Of a DNA stretch of 64,000 nt, positions 10,380 to 18,683 are shown piece after piece; position 1 is the first letter of the stretch, and every line of letters begins with the position of its first letter. Under the pieces are notes generated by a model. The model saw only the letters and a list, made by a program, of their open reading frames with translations. It had not been told where the DNA came from and ran no database searches. This stretch comes from Neopararhizobium haloflavum (GTDB lineage: Bacteria > Pseudomonadota > Alphaproteobacteria > Rhizobiales > Rhizobiaceae): the NCBI RefSeq assembly GCF_002750855.1, contig NZ_NWUC01000001.1, positions 558,001-622,000 of the forward strand, read 5' to 3'. Both the position numbers and the translations under genes were made by a program.

Positions 10380-10832
10380 TCAGCTATAGGGCGAATAGCA
10401 GGCCCTTCGTCCGCCGTGATAGGGCTGGAAGGTGTTGTCAGAGGCACGGTAGGAGCGATAGCGCGCATAGCACCAGTCGATATGCGCGCGGCCAAGGCCG
10501 TAGGCCGGGCGCACGGGCCTGACGACCGGCGGCGCGATGTAGCGCGGGGCCGGGCGGTAATATGGCACGCCGCCGCCGATGATCACGCCGACGGAGGGGC
10601 CGCGATAGCGCCGGTGGTGGCCGTAGCGCGGGCCATAATGGCGCCGGTGGCCGTAGTGGCGCCGCGGGCCGTGATAGCGGCGCGCGCCGTAGTGCCGGCC
10701 GCCGCGGCGGTAGTCGACGGTCTGGTAGAGCTGGCTGGCGCTTGGCGTCTGGGCCTTTGCGCCGATCGTCGCCGGCAGCATGAGCGTCGCGGCAACGGCG
10801 AACGCGCTCATAAGGGAAAGCAAGGCTCTCAT
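10380..10832 (-). CDS. BA14K-family secreted protein
   Basis: This 150-residue protein has a clear signal peptide ([20 protein letters not shown], cleaved after about ...GAKA). A low-complexity Arg/His/Tyr/Gly region follows, then Val/Ile hydrophobic and Pro-rich stretches, and a C-terminal [19 protein letters not shown] segment ending in ACYSPYS, which marks the Brucella BA14K lectin-like family. It should be periplasmic or surface-exposed. ATG 10832 has AGGAG upstream. The role outside Brucella is not established. Confidence 0.85.
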   Translation of the reverse strand: MRALLSLMSAFAVAATLMLPATIGAKAQTPSASQLYQTVDYRRGGRHYGARRYHGPRRHYGHRRHYGPRYGHHRRYRGPSVGVIIGGGVPYYRPAPRYIAPPVVRPVRPAYGLGRAHIDWCYARYRSYRASDNTFQPYHGGRRACYSPYS

Positions 10833-11112
10833 GCCTTTTGTCTCCTGAATGTGCATATGCGCGGGCACCGGCGTTTCTTCATGGCCGTTGCGCACCCGCG
10901 CTTGCGAGAGTCCCTTCGTTCGTCGGGCGGTTTTGATCAACGTCTTTTTGCCTGCGCCGGTTCCCAGCCTAGCATGTTTTTCCGCGCGCCGGGAGGCGAG
11001 CGGCGCGCGCTTTCTCGTCGGGCCATGGGGCCGGCTGGCCTTTTGGCGCGAAACGGTGAAGGATGGCGGGCCTCAACGGGGCAGGGACAGCAAAAGGAGG
11101 CAAGGGGGCGAC

Positions 11113-12069
11113 ATGACGGCAAAGGCGCGCGCAAGGGCTTACGGCATCTATGACGTCTTCACCGGCACGGCGCTTGCCGGCAATCCGCTCGCCGTCGTCT
11201 TCGATGCCGAGGGCCTAGACGGGGAGGCGATGCAGGCTCTGGCGCGCGAGTTCAACCTGTCGGAAACGGTCTTCGTCGGCCCGCCGCAAAAGCCCGGCCA
11301 CGCCGCCGCGTTCCGCATCTTCACGCCGATGTCGGAGCTGCCCTTCGCCGGCCATCCGACGGTTGGCGGCGCGGTGGCGCTCGCCCATTTCCGCAACGGC
11401 CACGAGGCCGGCGCGCGCGACATCGACACGGTGCTGATGATCGAGGAGAAGGTCGGCAATGTGCGCTGCGCGGTGCGATTCGGCCGGGCAGGGGCGGGCG
11501 ACGAGCGCCGGCGCGGTTTCGCCGAGTTCGACCTGCCGCGCCTTTCCGCCCCCGTCGCCTGCACCGTCAAGCGCGACCAGGTGGCCGAGGCGCTCGGTGT
11601 CTCGCCGCGCCAGATCGGCTTTGAGAATCACGTCATCTCGGTGTTCAGCGCCGGCGTGCCCTATGTGCTGGTGCCGATGCACGATAGGGCGGCGGTGGAA
11701 AAATGCCGCTGCGACGGCGCGCTGTGGGAAGCGCTCGCCCCCTTGCATGAGGGCCACCTTGCCTCCGCCTTCGTCTATTGCCGCGGCGGGCTCGACCACA
11801 CGGCCGATTTCCATGCCCGCATGTTCGCCCCGTCCTCCGGCATCCTCGAAGACCCCGCCACCGGCTCGGCCGTCGCCGCGCTCTCCGGCGCGATCCTCAA
11901 ATTCGATGCGCTGCTCGACGGGCATCACTCCATGGTGGTCGAGCAGGGGGTGGAGATGGGCCGGCCCTCGAAGATCCAGCTCTATCTGGAGGTCGCGGGC
12001 GGGGCGGCGGTGCGCGCGCGCATCGGCGGCGAGGCGGTGCAGGTCGCGGAAGGCACGCTGACGATCTGA
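11113..12069 (+). CDS. PhzF-family isomerase-like protein
   Basis: This 318-residue protein has the diaminopimelate-epimerase-like double fold. It begins YDVFTGTALAGNPLAVVFDA, has FAGHPTVGGAVAL (phosphate/carboxylate-binding turn) and ends with EDPATGSAVAALSGAI, all hallmarks of PhzF/YddE. ATG 11113 follows AAGGAGG. PhzF proper isomerises a phenazine precursor, but no phenazine genes are here, so this is a family member of unknown substrate. Confidence 0.92.
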   Translation: MTAKARARAYGIYDVFTGTALAGNPLAVVFDAEGLDGEAMQALAREFNLSETVFVGPPQKPGHAAAFRIFTPMSELPFAGHPTVGGAVALAHFRNGHEAGARDIDTVLMIEEKVGNVRCAVRFGRAGAGDERRRGFAEFDLPRLSAPVACTVKRDQVAEALGVSPRQIGFENHVISVFSAGVPYVLVPMHDRAAVEKCRCDGALWEALAPLHEGHLASAFVYCRGGLDHTADFHARMFAPSSGILEDPATGSAVAALSGAILKFDALLDGHHSMVVEQGVEMGRPSKIQLYLEVAGGAAVRARIGGEAVQVAEGTLTI

Positions 12070-12162
12070 CGCGGAACGGCATCAGGTACTTTTCGGGTGA
12101 AGGGGGTGGACAGCCACGGCGAACGAGGCTATACGCGCCCCCTGACCGGAAACGGCCACCGT

Positions 12163-12238
<76 letters not shown>

Positions 12239-12265
12239 TTTCAATCACTTAGCACCGTCCTGGTC

Positions 12266-12294
12266 GCGATTTTTTACAAATCGCAATTTTTTTT
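12266..12294 (+). terminator. Terminator after tRNA-Lys
   Basis: The stem GCGATTT/AAATCGC (12266-12272 with 12278-12284) is followed by AA and eight T residues. Confidence 0.9.
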
Positions 12295-12530
12295 ACACTT
12301 TTATACGCGTTCTGTTCGTGTGCGGGGCTGGTGATCGCACTTGCTGCTGATCATCCGGCATTGCGGCGCGAAAAACGAGAACGTCATCGGCCACACACAA
12401 TGTCGACAGATCCACGGTGGCTATTCACGCATTGTCAACCGCGTTGCATCATGCGTTAGCGAGTTAACAGCTTCTTTAGTATCTGAATCTGCATATTCCT
12501 CGCAGGGATTTCACTTGCTGGGGGTTTTGG

Positions 12531-14186
12531 ATGTTTGGTTCGTTGCTGAGATGCCGGCGTGGCAACTTCGCGGTCCTCACCGCGTTCGCCCTGCCTGTCA
12601 TGGTCGGGGCCGTTGGTGTTGCCGTCGACCTTGTTCACCTGCGCCAGGTGAAGACGGATTTGCAGAACATTACGGATGCGGCCGTTCTCGCCGCCACCCG
12701 AAAGGCTCTAAGCGATGAAGAGCGCAACAGCATGTTCGAGGACATGCTGAATGCCTCACTGCAGTCACACGGCTCGGTCCATCTGCTGTCCAGCAGTCTG
12801 ACGATCGATGAACGTCTCAACTCGCTCGAGGTCACCGGGGAAGCCATAGCACGCATCGACACCCTGGTTCTCGGCCAAGCCGAAGAGCAGATCCTTCACA
12901 TCATCGCCGCTGCTGCACAGTCGACGCGGAAGGTCGAGCTCACCATGGTGCTGGATAACACCGGTTCGATGGGGCAGGGCGGCATCGATACGCTGAAAGG
13001 AGCAGCGCTCGGACTGCTCAACACCATTGAGGCCAGCGGTGAAGGCAAAGACATCAAGGCGGCTCTGGTGCCCTTCGTGACCGCTGTGAATGTGAAGGGC
13101 GATGGCTTTGATCCGGAGTGGATCGATACCGAAGGCGGGGCGCTCTACAATGGCTGGACCTTTCTTGATCCCGCCGAACGCCAGCGCCGTTCGAAGGGAC
13201 TGCCGACCAAATGGGAAGAGGACTACGCTGTCGCATGCAAAAATCAGGGAGAAAGTGATGAGGCAGAGGAGAGGCGATCTGCTTGTGATCTCATCGCTCA
13301 AGCTCAGATCGACTATCCGCACCAGTTGGAACTGTTCAGCGCATCCGGCACTCAGTGGAAGGGGTGCGTCGAGGCGCGGCCTTATCCGCTCAACCTTGAT
13401 CTGACTGAACCTGATCCAGCCAAGCCGGATACGCTCTTCGTTCCTTATTTTGCGCCGGACGAGCCGGGCGGGTCCTCATTCACCGGCGGCAACGACGCCA
13501 AGTGGTTCAACAACACCTGGCTGAACGATGTCGTGACCGGCAGCGAGCAGAAGGTGCAGCGATCGATCGTCAAGTATATCGAGCCGGCCGTCAGATCCGT
13601 GGAGGAAGGCAAATCATTGTCCCGTGGGCCCAATCGCTCATGCCCGACGCCGATTGTCCCGCTGACCGCCGATCTCGACGCGGTGCGCGCCGGCGTTAAT
13701 GCCATGAAGTTCTGGAATGGGTCGGGCACCAACATCGCCGAGGGTCTTGCTTGGGGCTGGCGGGTGATCTCGCCAGAGCCGCCCTATACCCAGGCTGCCG
13801 CTCACGACCCGGAAAATGTCGGCAAGTTCGTCGTGCTGATGACGGATGGCCGCAATGTCTCCTACGGTGCCAGCAACACGATCAACAAATCTGACTACAG
13901 TTCCTATGGCTTCCTTGCCGACCATCGGATCGCCGGCGTTAGCAGCCAGGGGGATGCCGAGAAGAAGCTGAACGAGTGGACCCTTGAGATGTGCGGGCGC
14001 ATGAAGAAACAGGGCATCCATATCTTCACCGTGCTCTACAAGGAAACCGACAAGGGGGTGCAGGACATGTTCCGCGCCTGCGCTTCCAACCCCGCAGATT
14101 TCCACATGGCATCCGACACGACGGCGCTTCGCAACGCATTTGCCGAGATTGGCAACGATCTGTTGCCATTGAGGCTCGTGCGTTAG
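12531..14186 (+). CDS. TadG-like pilus-assembly protein with von Willebrand factor A domain
   Basis: This 551-residue protein has one N-terminal membrane helix with the TadE/TadG prepilin-like start RRGNFAVLTAFALPVMVGAV (residues 9-28). A periplasmic vWA domain with a MIDAS-like VLDNTGSMGQGG (about 139-150) follows, and a second vWA strand VVLMTDGRN. TadG-like proteins help the Flp/Tad pilus or related surface structures. The C-terminus ELGNDL-type (here EIGNDLLPLRLVR) looks complete. It ends 34 bases before the prophage integrase gene, so it probably marks the left prophage border. The 292-base stretch before it holds the tRNA terminator and AT-rich DNA with no gene I can support. Confidence 0.87.
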   Translation: MFGSLLRCRRGNFAVLTAFALPVMVGAVGVAVDLVHLRQVKTDLQNITDAAVLAATRKALSDEERNSMFEDMLNASLQSHGSVHLLSSSLTIDERLNSLEVTGEAIARIDTLVLGQAEEQILHIIAAAAQSTRKVELTMVLDNTGSMGQGGIDTLKGAALGLLNTIEASGEGKDIKAALVPFVTAVNVKGDGFDPEWIDTEGGALYNGWTFLDPAERQRRSKGLPTKWEEDYAVACKNQGESDEAEERRSACDLIAQAQIDYPHQLELFSASGTQWKGCVEARPYPLNLDLTEPDPAKPDTLFVPYFAPDEPGGSSFTGGNDAKWFNNTWLNDVVTGSEQKVQRSIVKYIEPAVRSVEEGKSLSRGPNRSCPTPIVPLTADLDAVRAGVNAMKFWNGSGTNIAEGLAWGWRVISPEPPYTQAAAHDPENVGKFVVLMTDGRNVSYGASNTINKSDYSSYGFLADHRIAGVSSQGDAEKKLNEWTLEMCGRMKKQGIHIFTVLYKETDKGVQDMFRACASNPADFHMASDTTALRNAFAEIGNDLLPLRLVR

Positions 14187-14220
14187 GAACAACTACATCT
14201 GGAAGCGGGAAGCGATCGGT

Positions 14221-15237
14221 TCAATCTTGCGCTGTTCCGGCGCGGATCGCTGCAATGATGTCAGAGCCGGCGAGATAGTGCTTGCGGATGATCGACTCGC
14301 ACTCTTTTTTCGAGTGCCCGGAAATCTCCGCGATCCGCTCGATGTCGACGCCCATGGCGTGGGCGTAGCTGATGGCGGTGCCGCGCAGGTCGTGGAAGGT
14401 CACGCCGGTGATGCCGAGCTCCTTCATCGTGGCCCGCCAGGACGCGCGAAAGCCGCAGGACGTCCACTGGTTGCCGTGGCTGTTGACCAGGGCGCGGAGC
14501 CGCTTTGCGTTTTTGGCTTCCTCGAGGATCGGCACGATTTCCTCAGCCGGCGTGATCTGGATCCGCGCGCCGGTCTTTGCCTGGATGATCCAGAGCTTGT
14601 CGTCGGAATAAGCGACGGTCGGCATCGCAAGGAGATCGCCCTGGCGCTGCATCGTCCATAGCGCCATCTTGACGACGTTTACGATCGGCGTGCGCCGGTT
14701 GGAAAGGATCGTGCGCAGCTGGGTCGGCGTCCAGATCTTGTCTTTCCTGGAGCCCTTGTGAAGCCGCTTGACGCGCTCGAGCGGGTTTCTGAGGATATCC
14801 TCGCGGTCAAACCCCCAGGAGAGCACACGCGCCAGAACGGACAGATGCAGATCGGCCGAGCGCGGCGTGTCCTTCATCGTGTCGCGCCACTCTACGAACA
14901 TCTTGCGCGCGCCCCTGGCGTTGACCGCGGCGAGCGGCAGGGATCCGAACTCGGTGTGGATCGCATGGAGTATGCGTTCATAGTCGCGGCGGGTGCTGGC
15001 CTTCAGCTTGTGATAATCGCCGCTCTTGACGTACTGGTTGGCGAGCCAGCCGAGTGTCTCGTTCGCCGCCTTTTTCGGCCGCGCCTTGGTCAGCCGGGCA
15101 AATTCCTGAATGAAGGCACGGGTGCCTTCCCTCGATTGCATGCGCGGACCGCCGCGCCAGGCATAGCAATAGACGGCCTCGGTGCCGTCCGGGCGCTTCG
15201 CCTTGACCCTATGCACGCCCACGAGTTTGACGTCCAT
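14221..15237 (-). CDS. Phage tyrosine recombinase (integrase)
   Basis: This 338-residue site-specific recombinase integrates or excises the prophage. It has an N-terminal arm domain, a SAM-like core-binding domain (about residues 60-150) and a catalytic domain with Arg198 (WTMQRQGD), Lys221, His282-x-x-Arg285 (FHDLRGTA), His308 (SGHSKKE) and nucleophile Tyr321 (RKHYLAG). The set is complete, so it should be active. ATG 15237 is chosen; it overlaps the preceding small gene by 29 bases. It is the last gene of the leftward early operon. Confidence 0.95.
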   Translation of the reverse strand: MDVKLVGVHRVKAKRPDGTEAVYCYAWRGGPRMQSREGTRAFIQEFARLTKARPKKAANETLGWLANQYVKSGDYHKLKASTRRDYERILHAIHTEFGSLPLAAVNARGARKMFVEWRDTMKDTPRSADLHLSVLARVLSWGFDREDILRNPLERVKRLHKGSRKDKIWTPTQLRTILSNRRTPIVNVVKMALWTMQRQGDLLAMPTVAYSDDKLWIIQAKTGARIQITPAEEIVPILEEAKNAKRLRALVNSHGNQWTSCGFRASWRATMKELGITGVTFHDLRGTAISYAHAMGVDIERIAEISGHSKKECESIIRKHYLAGSDIIAAIRAGTAQD

Positions 15238-15412
15238 GTTTCCAGGCCTCCAGAATATCCTCCGGCGAATTCGTCTCGGCCGGCTTTGCACTGCGCAGCT
15301 CAATAAACTCGATTTCCCCCGTCGGGTGAAGTTTGGCCCGCATGCCGGATTCGGATGCGGCGCGCGCCACGTCCATGATCTCGGCCTTGGAGAATGTGCG
15401 CCGTCTGGCCAT
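15209..15412 (-). CDS. Small phage protein upstream of integrase (possible excisionase role)
   Basis: A 67-residue, Arg/Glu-rich protein beginning MARRRTFSKAEIMDVARA. AGAGGAG precedes its ATG 15412 and its 3' end overlaps the integrase start. No domain is recognised. The short helical, basic N-terminus and its position suggest an excisionase or integrase accessory protein, but that is only positional inference. Confidence 0.75.
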   Translation of the reverse strand: MARRRTFSKAEIMDVARAASESGMRAKLHPTGEIEFIELRSAKPAETNSPEDILEAWKHGRQTRGRA

Positions 15413-15618
15413 CAGCTTCGGCTCCTCTGCTGGCGATCGCGCACCGCCTCGGCCATCATCAGGATGGCGCTGTCGCTGAGACCGTCGAGCGTCTGCGTCT
15501 CGTCGCGCTGGTTGGCGGCGTGCTTGACGATGCGCCAAGCGCCGTCCCTCCAGGTCAGCTCGACCTGTTGGCCGTGCCTGGTCTCGCCGCAGCGATAGCT
15601 TAGGGTCGAGGGCGTCAT
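15412..15618 (-). CDS. Hypothetical phage protein (68 aa)
   Basis: It starts at ATG 15618 with MTPSTLSYRCGETRHGQQVE and ends in a Ser/Arg tail. It overlaps its neighbours as ATGA upstream and TGATG downstream, the tight packing of a real operon. No known domain is seen. Confidence 0.7.
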   Translation of the reverse strand: MTPSTLSYRCGETRHGQQVELTWRDGAWRIVKHAANQRDETQTLDGLSDSAILMMAEAVRDRQQRSRS

Positions 15619-15899
15619 AGTTGAGATCCTTTCCACCGATCGGCGCAGGCCGGGCATGTGTGGGTGTAGCTCTCATGCCGGCGGCTGCCCGCGATCTTTG
15701 CTGGCGTGCCGAAAAGGTCGGCCGTGCCATCGCCGCGCCTGGCGGCAGCGGCCGCGTCGACCTTGCGGATCTTCCAGCCGGCCGTCATCGCGTCGGCGAC
15801 CATGACCGGGAAATCTTCCTCGGCATAGGTCGCGGGATAGCTGGCGGGGCAATGGTTGCAGCTGACCTGCAGACGGCCTTCGTGGCGCTCGATCGTCAT
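15615..15899 (-). CDS. Hypothetical phage protein with zinc-ribbon cysteines (94 aa)
   Basis: The protein has CNHC near residue 14 and CPAC near residue 84, a pair of CxxC knuckles that could bind one zinc ion. An acidic/Ala-rich middle separates them. It overlaps both neighbours by four bases. Function unknown; nucleic-acid or protein binding is a guess from the knuckles. Confidence 0.75.
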   Translation of the reverse strand: MTIERHEGRLQVSCNHCPASYPATYAEEDFPVMVADAMTAGWKIRKVDAAAAARRGDGTADLFGTPAKIAGSRRHESYTHTCPACADRWKGSQL

Positions 15900-15982
15900 G
15901 AACGATCTCCGAATGCGTGAAGGAAGGCGAAGGCGATCATGGCGCCCATGCCCATGGCTAGAAGGAGCATCACGGGCATCAT
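15896..15982 (-). CDS. Single-helix membrane microprotein (28 aa)
   Basis: It starts at ATG 15982 and reads MMPVMLLLAMGMGAMIAFAF then a short polar tail. Almost the whole chain is one Met-rich transmembrane helix. It shares four bases with the next gene and sits in a continuous operon, which supports translation. A longer start at 16129 would give an Arg-rich, unlikely N-terminus. Confidence 0.5.
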   Translation of the reverse strand: MMPVMLLLAMGMGAMIAFAFLHAFGDRS

Positions 15983-16269
15983 GGGCGGGGCTCCGTGATT
16001 TCCTCGGCGTTCATGCGCGCATGTGGGAGGTAGTCGGCGATCGCCTCGATCATGGCGTCGCGTCCGTCCGGTTCGATATAGGCGAAACAGGTGCCGACAA
16101 GGCCGGTCATGATGCCGGCCATCAGGCACTGCACCTGCTGCACTTGCGTGAGGCCACGGAAAACCGCCGATGACCGAGCGCGGATCGCCATATTGGCGAT
16201 CTCCAGCCGGAACCGCTCGGCCATTGCGTCGAAATCGTCACCGGGATCGAAGGGGGCGAGGTCAGCCAT
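15979..16269 (-). CDS. Hypothetical phage protein (96 aa)
   Basis: Begins MADLAPFDPGDDFDAMAERF and is mostly helical, with Met/Ala-rich segments in the middle (QCLMAGIMTGLVGTCFAYI, weakly hydrophobic). It overlaps neighbours on both sides. No domain recognised. Confidence 0.75.
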   Translation of the reverse strand: MADLAPFDPGDDFDAMAERFRLEIANMAIRARSSAVFRGLTQVQQVQCLMAGIMTGLVGTCFAYIEPDGRDAMIEAIADYLPHARMNAEEITEPRP

Positions 16270-16564
16270 GGTGTCGCCCTCTCATGGGCTTTTGCCAATG
16301 TTCCGTGAGTTCCTGACAAAGCGGCGTCCGCAGATCGCTCGGCTTCAGGCGCGGCAATTTCCTGCCGGCCTGCTGCGCGCGGAATGCGTCGACACATGCC
16401 GGGCCGCAGAATGTGAGGATCCGTTCGGGACGCTCTTCGCTATCGCGGATGCTGCCAAACCAGAGCCATTGATCGCCCCATGGTTCATGCGTGGCGCCAC
16501 ATTCTGGGCCGTCGCAGGCGTAGAGCCGCCGCCCGTCACTGGTCCGTCTATCCGTGAGGGCCAT
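16262..16564 (-). CDS. Hypothetical phage protein with CxxxxC/CxxxC pair (100 aa)
   Basis: Cysteines occur as CDGPEC near residue 17 and CGPAC near residue 53, compatible with a small zinc finger. The C-terminus is basic (KPMRGRHHG). It overlaps the genes on either side. Function not recognised. Confidence 0.75.
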   Translation of the reverse strand: MALTDRRTSDGRRLYACDGPECGATHEPWGDQWLWFGSIRDSEERPERILTFCGPACVDAFRAQQAGRKLPRLKPSDLRTPLCQELTEHWQKPMRGRHHG

Positions 16565-17240
16565 GCATCCTCCATGCGTCGAAATCTGCTTTGAGGTCGC
16601 GCCAGCGGGTGGCGGCGGCGGGGTCTGTGTTGAGATCCTTACGGGAGGCGATGCCGAGGGCGTTGCGCAGCGCGCCGGCCACGAATTCGGGCGGCGCGTC
16701 CTGCTCGAGGCCGTGCTCGGCGACGAGATAGGCGACGAAGGCCGAGTCTGAGCATTTCATCGCGGCTTCGGCGGAATAGTCTGGGTGAGCTTTCTCCTCA
16801 CGGCCGTGCAGCGCTGCGCACTGGCCCGCGCAGGACACCTCACACTGGCTCGGACGCGGGCTCGCGCTTGCGCCTTCGGCGTGGGCTGCCGTGCGCGAGA
16901 TCTGTTGTTGCAGATCACGGATCTTGCTGAAGGCTTCAGCGAGCAGCTCGCGCAGGAAGGTGAGATCCTCATGGGCGCTGGCGTGCATGTCGACGAGACC
17001 GACATCGGCATGCGCCTCATAGCGCGCCAGGCATCCGTCCTCACGGGTGATCGGGTCGCGGCCGTGGAGTTCGTAGCGATCGCTGGTGAACGCCAGCGTC
17101 AGGCCGCCATGGCCGCCGGCGATGCGCCGGTCGATCTGCTGCAGCCTGCGCTCCCGCGCGCCTTTCTCGAGGCGCGGGTGCAGCTGCTCGCACTGGGCAG
17201 GCGTCAAGGAATGTACAGCATCATGTTGCTGCACGATCAT
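16548..17240 (-). CDS. Hypothetical phage protein with coiled coil (230 aa)
   Basis: Starts at ATG 17240. The N-terminal half (SLTPAQCEQLHPRLEKGARE, RRLQQIDRR) is helical and charged, a coiled-coil-like DLTFLRELLAEAFSKIRDL segment follows, and the C-terminal part (DSAFVAYLVAEHGLEQD to the end) looks like a compact helical domain. A much longer in-frame reading upstream is Arg/Ala/Pro-rich and is a shadow of the neighbours. Function unknown. Confidence 0.65.
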   Translation of the reverse strand: MIVQQHDAVHSLTPAQCEQLHPRLEKGARERRLQQIDRRIAGGHGGLTLAFTSDRYELHGRDPITREDGCLARYEAHADVGLVDMHASAHEDLTFLRELLAEAFSKIRDLQQQISRTAAHAEGASASPRPSQCEVSCAGQCAALHGREEKAHPDYSAEAAMKCSDSAFVAYLVAEHGLEQDAPPEFVAGALRNALGIASRKDLNTDPAAATRWRDLKADFDAWRMHGPHG

Positions 17241-17494
17241 ACCCTCGCGGCTGCCGCGTAGGCGTGGGCGTCCGTGACGAGTTGCTGCAGCAGCAAGCCG
17301 GCGACGATGCCGATCGTAAGAACGGCGACAGTGAAGACGAGCACCACGGCGCCGCGCGTCCAAGCGGAGGCATGTTCGCGCGCCAGATGAACGCCTTCCT
17401 CGGTCGGCAGGACGAGGGGCTCGGCGTAGTCCCGGGGCGGGCGGTGTGGGACCGTCTCGACGGCCAGATGCATGTTCGGAACGCGCGCTCTCAT
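17237..17494 (-). CDS. Hypothetical membrane protein (85 aa)
   Basis: A polar N-terminal half is followed by one strong transmembrane helix (VVLVFTVAVLTIGIVAGLLL, about residues 50-69) and a short Ala-rich tail. ATGA overlaps link it to both neighbours. Function unknown. Confidence 0.75.
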   Translation of the reverse strand: MRARVPNMHLAVETVPHRPPRDYAEPLVLPTEEGVHLAREHASAWTRGAVVLVFTVAVLTIGIVAGLLLQQLVTDAHAYAAAARV

Positions 17495-17745
17495 GCCTGC
17501 ACCTGGCGGATCGAGGCGCGGCGGGCGCGTGCGACGGCTCCCGGCGCAAGGCGGGCGATGAGGGCATCGGACATGCCGGTTTCACGCGAGAGCGTTTCAA
17601 CCGTGACCAGCACGCCGGATCCGGCGAGCAGGCGCATGTGGTCGGCAAGCTTTGCCTCGAGCTTGGCGCGAATGTTGCCGGCGCAGGATGTGCGCGGCGT
17701 CGTGCCACTCTGCGAGGCGGCGGGGCGATAGCGTCGTTGAATCAT
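17491..17745 (-). CDS. Hypothetical phage protein, first gene of the leftward operon (84 aa)
   Basis: Starts at ATG 17745 after AGGAG. The segment SGVLVTVETLSRETGMSDAL followed by IARLAPGAVARARR resembles a helix-turn-helix, and the protein is very basic, so DNA binding is plausible. It is the first gene behind the CI-controlled leftward promoter. Confidence 0.75.
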   Translation of the reverse strand: MIQRRYRPAASQSGTTPRTSCAGNIRAKLEAKLADHMRLLAGSGVLVTVETLSRETGMSDALIARLAPGAVARARRASIRQVQA

Positions 17746-17837
17746 GCCGGGCGGCTCCTGTTCGAAGAAGGAGGCCGCGCGGCGGGCTTCAGGTCATGAG
17801 AGGATCCGCGCGGCCGTTCCGGTCGGGAACGGGGCGG

Positions 17838-17866
17838 ACGATAAGGCGGAAAACTTTCCGCCGTCA
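17838..17866 (-). promoter_or_regulatory. Leftward early promoter with a CI operator as spacer
   Basis: Minus strand: -35 TTGACG (17866-17861), a 17-bp spacer and -10 TTATCG (17843-17838). The operator GGCGGAAA-AC-TTTCCGCC (17844-17861) fills the spacer exactly. It would drive the operon from 17745 down to the integrase and be shut by repressor. Confidence 0.75.
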
Positions 17867-17872
17867 ATAGGG

Positions 17873-17890
17873 TGGCGGAAATATTTCCGT
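17873..17890. promoter_or_regulatory. Second left operator
   Basis: GGCGGAAA-TA-TTTCCGTC, one mismatch from a perfect 8-bp inverted repeat, lies just upstream of the leftward -35 element and shares the GGAA-N4-TTCC core with the other three operators. Confidence 0.75.
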
Positions 17891-17899
17891 CTCACGGGT

Positions 17900-18595
17900 C
17901 TAAATACCAAACAGTTCATTGGTCTGGAGGATTCGGTGAACAGCCAAGATATTATCGGCTGGCACCTCTATTTCCCCGACTGGGTTCAATTTACCAATGG
18001 TGACGGAGGCGCTCGACTTCTTGCGATAGAAGCCAATGGTGGCTTCAAGGGGTTCATCGGCACCGTATTGAATCTGCACGACGACAATGTCTCCGGGCCG
18101 AGGGGGGCGATGTGGGTTGACGAAACACAGATCGCCTGGCCCATATTTCGGCTCCATGGAGTCGCCTTCGATATATATCGAATAGACGCTCTTCGCGCCG
18201 GCGAGGGCAGGGGGGCGCCGCACCCAATCAATGATGTCATGCGTGTCAAGCTGGAAGGCGCCGCGCCCGTGGGAGGCCGCCGCCGTACCGAGCACTGGCA
18301 CGTCCTTTGGCATGTCATCCCGATACGGGAAAGGAACGTCGGCGACGGTCAATTCGGGCTGCGACGATCGATCCGCTGTCGCCGATTCGGCGCCCCCGTG
18401 CAGCAGCCATTGCTCCGTCGTTTCAAGAGCAGATGCCAACTTCGTCAGGGTGCTTCCTTGGGGAAGTTGATTTGGGTTGGCCAATAGCTTCCGAAGGACA
18501 TCCTTGGACAGGCCCGCTTTCAGAGAGGCCGCTTGTGCTGACAACTCCAGAGTTTCCAGCCGTTGGCGTACGCGGTCGTGCAATGATTCGCTCAT
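17900..18595 (-). CDS. CI-type prophage repressor, S24 family
   Basis: This 231-residue protein has an N-terminal helix-turn-helix (SAQAASLKAGLSKDVLRKLL, residues 19-38) and a C-terminal LexA/S24 domain with the serine motif YIEGDSMEPKYGPGD (Ser146) and a lysine near residue 192 in GFYRKK. It should keep lysogeny by binding the paired GGAA-N4-TTCC operators on both sides of its own gene, and may self-cleave or be inactivated on DNA damage. ATG 18595 has no ribosome site, and a -10-like TAAAAT lies seven bases before it, so the maintenance mRNA may be leaderless. Confidence 0.92.
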   Translation of the reverse strand: MSESLHDRVRQRLETLELSAQAASLKAGLSKDVLRKLLANPNQLPQGSTLTKLASALETTEQWLLHGGAESATADRSSQPELTVADVPFPYRDDMPKDVPVLGTAAASHGRGAFQLDTHDIIDWVRRPPALAGAKSVYSIYIEGDSMEPKYGPGDLCFVNPHRPPRPGDIVVVQIQYGADEPLEATIGFYRKKSSASVTIGKLNPVGEIEVPADNILAVHRILQTNELFGI

Positions 18596-18630
18596 GCGCG
18601 GAATTTTATCCGCACTGTCGATTTGCGAAA

Positions 18631-18671
18631 GGCGGAACATTTTCCCTTGACCCGAAGGAAAACGTTCCTCA
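18631..18671. promoter_or_regulatory. Right operators and rightward early promoter
   Basis: Two operators, GGCGGAAC-AT-TTTCCCTT (18631-18648) and the GGAAAACGTTCC core (18657-18668), flank and overlap a rightward promoter: -35 TTGACC (18647-18652), 17 bp, -10 CATTTT (18670-18675). The geometry repeats that of the left promoter: one operator upstream of -35 and one in the spacer. Confidence 0.7.
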
Positions 18672-18683
18672 TTTTCCGTCGTC

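Noticed and set aside
16548-17708. 386-residue reading of the minus-strand gene
   Set aside because: The extra N-terminal 156 residues overlap two clear neighbouring genes and are low-complexity Arg/Ala/Pro; ATG 17240 is better.
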